Shown piece by piece: positions 60,381-64,000 of a stretch of 64,000 nucleotides of DNA (its first letter is position 1; each line of letters opens with the position of its first letter). Both the position numbers and the translations under genes were made by a program. The DNA comes from Rhodanobacter sp. OK091 (GTDB lineage Bacteria > Pseudomonadota > Gammaproteobacteria > Xanthomonadales > Rhodanobacteraceae): positions 1,302,001-1,366,000 of the forward strand of contig NZ_FRCH01000001.1 of NCBI RefSeq assembly GCF_900142825.1, in the 5' to 3' direction. Below the pieces are notes generated by a model. The model was not told where the DNA came from and made no database searches. It was given only the letters and a program-made list of their open reading frames with translations.

Positions 60381-61073
60381 ATGCTTTTCGAATTTCCAAA
60401 AGTCCGCATCGATTCCCTCAAGGATTTCGCCAAGCACTATCTGATGATCGTGCTCAGCATCCTCACCGCGCTGGGGCTGGAAGCGTGGATCGAGCATGCG
60501 CACCACCAGCGTGCCGCGGCCACGGCCAGTGCTCAGATCGAGACGGAAATCCGCGCCAACCTGACCGAAGCCCAGGCGGACCTGCAACAGGATGTCGCGC
60601 AGCTGAAGCGGCTCAACACGATCCGTGACGCGGTGAGCCGCGATCTCAAGGCGCACGTCTCGGATGACGTGATCAAGCAGCACATCCTGGCGCAGACCGG
60701 CGACTTCGACCTCAACCTGAACTTTCCCACCCTGCGCCACGAGGCCTGGGATGTGGTGGTGGCGAACCAGTCGGCCAGCTGGATCGATCACGATCGCATG
60801 CAACGCTACTCCGCCGTCTACGCCAGCCAGCGCGACGTCATCACCTCGATGAGCGAAAACACCGCGCTGCTGATGAACGGCACGGGCATGGTTGACACCA
60901 TCGCCGACCTGCACACCGATGAGGCGCAGCCACGCGAGTTTCTGCACGTCGTCAGCCAGATGGCGGCCATGCTCGGCCAGACGGTGAACAGCCTGCGCAT
61001 GCTCGAAAAGCAGCTTGGCGCCGCGTTGCCTGACGGAACCTCGAACAGCGCGAAGCCGGCGCCTGCTGCCTGA
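60381..61073 (+). CDS. Membrane-anchored hypothetical protein with coiled coil
   Basis: The 230-residue protein has one N-terminal helix (HYLMIVLSILTALGLEAWIEH) and a long helical region rich in Glu/Gln/Leu (IETEIRANLTEAQADLQQDV). The C-terminus is Pro/Ala-rich. The segment LRHEAWDVVVANQSASWIDHD recalls DUF6090-like membrane proteins of unknown role. The ATG has GGAG eight bases upstream. A hairpin follows at 61106. Confidence 0.65.
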   Translation: MLFEFPKVRIDSLKDFAKHYLMIVLSILTALGLEAWIEHAHHQRAAATASAQIETEIRANLTEAQADLQQDVAQLKRLNTIRDAVSRDLKAHVSDDVIKQHILAQTGDFDLNLNFPTLRHEAWDVVVANQSASWIDHDRMQRYSAVYASQRDVITSMSENTALLMNGTGMVDTIADLHTDEAQPREFLHVVSQMAAMLGQTVNSLRMLEKQLGAALPDGTSNSAKPAPAA

Positions 61074-61105
61074 CCTCGAAACCAGCCTCACGCAACGCAA
61101 CTTGA

Positions 61106-61129
61106 GAGAGCCTGCTTCCACAGGCTCTC
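61106..61129 (+). terminator. Hairpin after the coiled-coil protein gene
   Basis: GAGAGCCTG pairs with CAGGCTCTC around CTTCCA, followed by CTTGGG, a weak U-run. Probable terminator between convergent genes. Confidence 0.55.
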
Positions 61130-61196
61130 CTTGGGTAAAACCTGGCGTCCAGCATCCACACTGCACTCGCAAGGAGCGGCAGGTACTCAGGTTGCC

Positions 61197-61592
61197 TCAG
61201 GGCAATGTGTACTCGAAGTCGTAGAAATGCTGGCCATCGGTGATCGTGATCGCCAGCGTACCGGCCAGCCCAAGCAGTTCGCCGGTGCCAGAATCAGGTA
61301 TCACAGTGATGCTCAGTTGCGGCGTGCCGCGCGTCATCGTGCCGCTGTGCTGCAACGCGAACGTGCCGCTGCGGCCATGCAAGGTGCCGCTGACCCGATC
61401 CAGCGCGACATAGCCGGCCGAGCCCGACACGTCGGTACCAGCAGCCAACATCTGGCCTTTACTGGTCGCCTCGAGATCGCCCTGAAACTGCTTGTCCAGC
61501 GCCATCCGGCCGATGCCGGGATCGCCGACGCCCTCCTGCGCCGGCTGCGGCGTCATCTTCACTTCGAACGTACCGCGGGCATGCGTGGTCAT
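61197..61592 (-). CDS. DUF3224 protein
   Basis: The 131-residue protein fits DUF3224: ARGTFEVKMTPQP, GRMALDKQFQGDLEATSKGQML, AGYVALDRVSGTLHGRSGTFALQHSG split across the middle, and LAGTLAITITDGQHFYDFEY at the end, a beta-barrel family. ATG 61592 has AGGAAG upstream. Function unknown. Confidence 0.8.
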   Translation of the reverse strand: MTTHARGTFEVKMTPQPAQEGVGDPGIGRMALDKQFQGDLEATSKGQMLAAGTDVSGSAGYVALDRVSGTLHGRSGTFALQHSGTMTRGTPQLSITVIPDSGTGELLGLAGTLAITITDGQHFYDFEYTLP

Positions 61593-61706
61593 GATCTTCC
61601 TTTCGGCTGGTCGGGGCACGTCAGCCTAATGGATCACAGCGCCCGTGCGGCGAACGTGCAGCAGCGGGCCGCGTGTACGCGGGTGAACCTGACGCGCCGG
61701 TCAGGA

Positions 61707-62033
61707 TCAACCGATTCGGCGCGAGATCGCGAAGAACGCCAGGTTGCCCAGGCCGGTCGCGCCCGCCAGCACGGCGATCAGGCCGGGCGTGACTTCCCGC
61801 CAGTCGAACCACTGGATCAGCCCGAAGCCTAGCCCTACCGACAAGAGCACGATGCCCCAGCGCAGCGAGGAATGGCGCCGGCGCTGTTGCTCGTCGCGCA
61901 GGACCGAGTTGACCAGTTCTTCCGAGCCGCCGGCGTTGACCATATGCCGGCGCACCATGGCGTCGACACAGACCTTGATCGAGTAGGCAATGCAGATAAA
62001 CAGGCTGATCGGAATGAAGTCGCCGAAATTCAT
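61707..62033 (-). CDS. Small membrane protein of unknown function
   Basis: The 108-residue protein has three helices (FIPISLFICIAYSIKVCVDA, SLRWGIVLLSVGLGFGLIQW, GLIAVLAGATGLGNLAFFAI) and a charged cytoplasmic loop. ATG 62033 has AAGGAG five bases upstream. It is divergent from the sigma factor gene, 122 bp away, and may be part of its regulon; that is speculation. Confidence 0.7.
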   Translation of the reverse strand: MNFGDFIPISLFICIAYSIKVCVDAMVRRHMVNAGGSEELVNSVLRDEQQRRRHSSLRWGIVLLSVGLGFGLIQWFDWREVTPGLIAVLAGATGLGNLAFFAISRRIG

Positions 62034-62155
62034 GGGGTTCTCCTTGGGAATGATGGCGGAATGACTGATTGTCGGGGCAAGAGATACAGCCAACCCTACG
62101 GCGGTTGCAGCGAAACGCTTGCAACCGTTGCCGGCATGCGCGTATCCCTTGCGCC

Positions 62156-62734
62156 ATGGATGACATCCGCAGCAGCCCTGACCGCGATCTGGTCGACGCC
62201 GTGCTGGCCAATCGGCCGGGGGGGTTCGAGCGCCTGATCCGCGAGTATCAGGGGCTGTGCTGGCACATCATCCAGCGCATGGTGCGCAACCCGGAGGACG
62301 CGCGCGAGCTGTGCCAGGACACCTTTCTGCGCGTGCATCAGTGCCTGCATCAATACCGCTACGAGAGCGCGTTGAAATCGTGGATCGGGCGCGTGGCCTA
62401 TACCATCGCGTTGCGTCATCTGCAGCACAAACGCATCCCGCTGGTCGAGCACGGTGACGCGGATGACTACGCATTGGTGGAGAACATCGGCGACGGCTTC
62501 GATCTGGAAGCGGCCTGCGCGGACGAGGAGGCGGTGCAGCACCTGCACGCGGCGATCGAATCGCTGCCGCCGTTGCAACGCACCCTGCTGACACTGTATT
62601 ACCTCGAGGAAACCTCGATTCCGGAGATTGCCAGGATCACCGGACTGGCCAGCGGTACCATCAAAAGTCACTTGTTCCGCTCGCGGCTGCGCCTGCGCGG
62701 CGCGCTCGAAACGCGGACAGGAGTTGCGGCATGA
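62156..62734 (+). CDS. ECF-type RNA polymerase sigma factor
   Basis: The 192-residue protein has sigma region 2 (FERLIREYQGLCWHIIQRMV, ARELCQDTFLRVHQCLHQY) and region 4 (LPPLQRTLLTLYYLEETSIP, ITGLASGTIKSHLFRSRLRL). It directs RNA polymerase to stress or envelope genes. ATG 62156 is chosen because it precedes region 2 at the usual distance. It overlaps the anti-sigma-like gene (ATGA), the standard pair layout. Confidence 0.88.
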   Translation: MDDIRSSPDRDLVDAVLANRPGGFERLIREYQGLCWHIIQRMVRNPEDARELCQDTFLRVHQCLHQYRYESALKSWIGRVAYTIALRHLQHKRIPLVEHGDADDYALVENIGDGFDLEAACADEEAVQHLHAAIESLPPLQRTLLTLYYLEETSIPEIARITGLASGTIKSHLFRSRLRLRGALETRTGVAA

Positions 62735-63186
62735 ATCAGCACATCGACGACATTCCTCCCTTCGGCGACGCGAGCCACGAACGCGAATGGCTGGCGCAGG
62801 AAAGCGCGATGCGGCGCGAGCGCCTGCATCTCGATCCCGCCGGCGACGATGCACGTGGCCGACGCTATCGCCTGCTTGCGCGCGCCTTGCGCGAGCCACT
62901 GCAGGACAGCTTGCCGGCCGACTTCGCAGCGCGCGTGGCCGCCCGCGCCGCTGCCGCACCCGCGTCCGCCTTGCGTTTCGAATTCGTGCTGATGACGGCG
63001 CTCGCCACCGTGCTGGCGATCGCCGCGGGTGTCGTCACTACCATTTACGGGAGCGAGTGGCTGCCGTCATTCCGCGCGATCCTGCCCACACCGCAAGCGC
63101 CGGCAGGTCGCTGGCTGCTGGCGTTTGCCGGCTGCCTGGGCATGTCCTGGCTGCTGGGGCAATGGCAAAGGCGCGGACACGGTTGA
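62731..63186 (+). CDS. Putative anti-sigma factor, membrane protein
   Basis: The 151-residue protein has a charged cytoplasmic N-terminus of about 85 residues, then two membrane helices (VLMTALATVLAIAAGVVTTI and WLLAFAGCLGMSWLLGQW). It overlaps the sigma factor gene by four bases. No zinc anti-sigma HxxxCxxC motif is visible, so the binding mode would be different. The role is inferred from linkage. Confidence 0.65.
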   Translation: MNQHIDDIPPFGDASHEREWLAQESAMRRERLHLDPAGDDARGRRYRLLARALREPLQDSLPADFAARVAARAAAAPASALRFEFVLMTALATVLAIAAGVVTTIYGSEWLPSFRAILPTPQAPAGRWLLAFAGCLGMSWLLGQWQRRGHG

Positions 63187-63200
63187 CCGCCGATTGCTAC

Positions 63201-64000
63201 CTACAGCTCCAGCACCGCATCCAGTCCGCGATGCAGGCCGACCAGGCCGGACACTTTGCGGATCGCCAGCAGCGCGCCGTCCACGTAGGGTTTCGCGCTG
63301 CTGCCCGCGTTGTGGCGCAGGGTAAGCGTCTGGTCCGGCATGCCGAAAATCGTTTCTACGCCGATGACGAAGCCGGGTAGACGCACCGCGTGCACCTGGG
63401 TTCCGGCCAGCGTGCCGCCGCGCGTCTCGCGCATGCCGACGGTCTGCTCCAGCGGCACCTGCAACTGCGGCTGGCGCACCTTGCCCAGTCGCCCGGCCAG
63501 TTCGCGTACCGTACCGCTGGGCGCATCCGGCTTGCCCGCGGAGGCGTAGTCGATGATCTCCCACTGCGGAATCAGCTTCGCCGCCATCTCGGCAAACTTG
63601 ATCAGCAGCACCGCGGTCAGCGCGAAGTTGCCGCAAGCCAGCACACCGCGCCCGCGTTCGCGCGCGACGGCGTCGATCTGCGCATAGTCCTCGTCGGTGA
63701 GGCCCGAGGTGCCCACCACCACGTGCGCACCGTGTTCCAGCGCGGCGAGGATGTTGGCCTTCGCACTTTCCGGCCGGGTGTATTCGACGAAGACGTCGCA
63801 AGGGTGAGCCAGCGCCTGGGCGGCGTTGGCCGAAAGGCTGACGTCGAGCTTCGGTTCGTCCAGCACGGTGCCAAGCAGTTGCCCTGCATGCCGTCGCGCC
63901 ACCGCAGCAGTCAGTTGCAGATCATCGGCGACAGCGATGCCGCGGGCCAGTTCAGAACCGGCCCAGCCGGTGGCGCCGGCAAGGCATATCTTCAAAGTCA
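63201..64000 (-). CDS. dapB: 4-hydroxy-tetrahydrodipicolinate reductase, 5' end at window edge
   Basis: The protein (264 or more residues) is DapB: Rossmann loop ICLAGATGWAGSEL, VFVEYTRPESAKANI, VVGTSGLTDEDYAQI, NFALTAVLLIKFAE, IIDYASAGKPDAPSGTVREL (catalytic Lys and GT loop), and RLPGFVIGVETIFGMPDQTLTLRHNA. It reduces dihydrodipicolinate toward diaminopimelate/lysine. The frame starts at a TTG (63995), but two codons earlier the frame reads xTG at the very edge, so the true start is probably ATG at 64001, just outside. The His pair usual in E. coli DapB (SRHH) is not evident; this is a divergent type. Confidence 0.8.
   Translation of the reverse strand, partial: TLKICLAGATGWAGSELARGIAVADDLQLTAAVARRHAGQLLGTVLDEPKLDVSLSANAAQALAHPCDVFVEYTRPESAKANILAALEHGAHVVVGTSGLTDEDYAQIDAVARERGRGVLACGNFALTAVLLIKFAEMAAKLIPQWEIIDYASAGKPDAPSGTVRELAGRLGKVRQPQLQVPLEQTVGMRETRGGTLAGTQVHAVRLPGFVIGVETIFGMPDQTLTLRHNAGSSAKPYVDGALLAIRKVSGLVGLHRGLDAVLEL

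Overview
The window looks like the chromosome of a high-GC gammaproteobacterium of the Xanthomonadales (Lysobacterales), most likely Rhodanobacteraceae (Rhodanobacter/Dyella/Luteibacter type). This is inferred from an Oar-like TonB receptor, a PdsS/PdsR-type two-component pair, paired REP-like palindromes of the TGTGGGAGCGGCTTCAGCC type, and strong GC bias. No rRNA or tRNA was recognised, so the assignment rests on protein style only.

Region 1 (1 to about 18.4 kb) is an integrative/mobilizable element, probably cut by the left edge of the window. It carries a MobA/MobL-type relaxase, a DUF3987 protein, an AlpA-like regulator, a recombination module (Gp3/RDF-like protein, YqaJ exonuclease, DUF932 protein, MGLDMYL-type protein), RadC, and a P4-type tyrosine integrase at the right end. 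Its cargo is defensive: a Gabija system (gajA-gajB) followed 16 bp later by a cytoplasmic trypsin-like serine protease with an intact His-Asp-Ser triad, and a coupled pair made of an NA37-like nucleoid-associated protein and a three-helix membrane protein. The Gabija/protease/RadC block is bracketed by two diverged copies of a ~262-bp unit. Each copy encodes the same 34-residue membrane microprotein and a perfect 13-bp stem-loop just ahead of an element gene.

Region 2 (18.6-38.3 kb) is a divergent locus that fits capture and breakdown of cell-wall peptides. Leftward run: DUF819 permease, NlpC/P60 peptidase, dipeptide epimerase, MurR/RpiR regulator, L,D-transpeptidase-like lipoprotein, dicarboxylate/amino-acid symporter, FAD-dependent (DadA-like) oxidoreductase. 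Rightward run: transglutaminase-like protein, TonB receptor, then a LysA-like decarboxylase, M19 dipeptidase, two class-C-like serine hydrolases, VanX-like D-Ala-D-Ala dipeptidase and AmiD-like amidase. Together these could take muropeptides to D/L-Ala, Glu and Lys.

Region 3 (38.3-53 kb) is mostly housekeeping: a chorismate-lyase-like protein, trpE, a PdsS/PdsR-like two-component system with a secreted partner, two small ORFs, a candidate structured small RNA with its own terminator, rpe, djlA, a cytochrome c, purC, an Mpo1-like protein, membrane proteins, an alpha/beta hydrolase and a GH50-like agarase.

Region 4 (53-64 kb) has an APC permease, a small possible biosynthetic locus (DcsG-like ATP-grasp, MprF-type membrane protein, second ATP-grasp, DUF1989, YqcI/YcgG haem N-hydroxylase-like protein), dinB, small hypothetical proteins, an ECF sigma/anti-sigma pair and dapB at the right edge.
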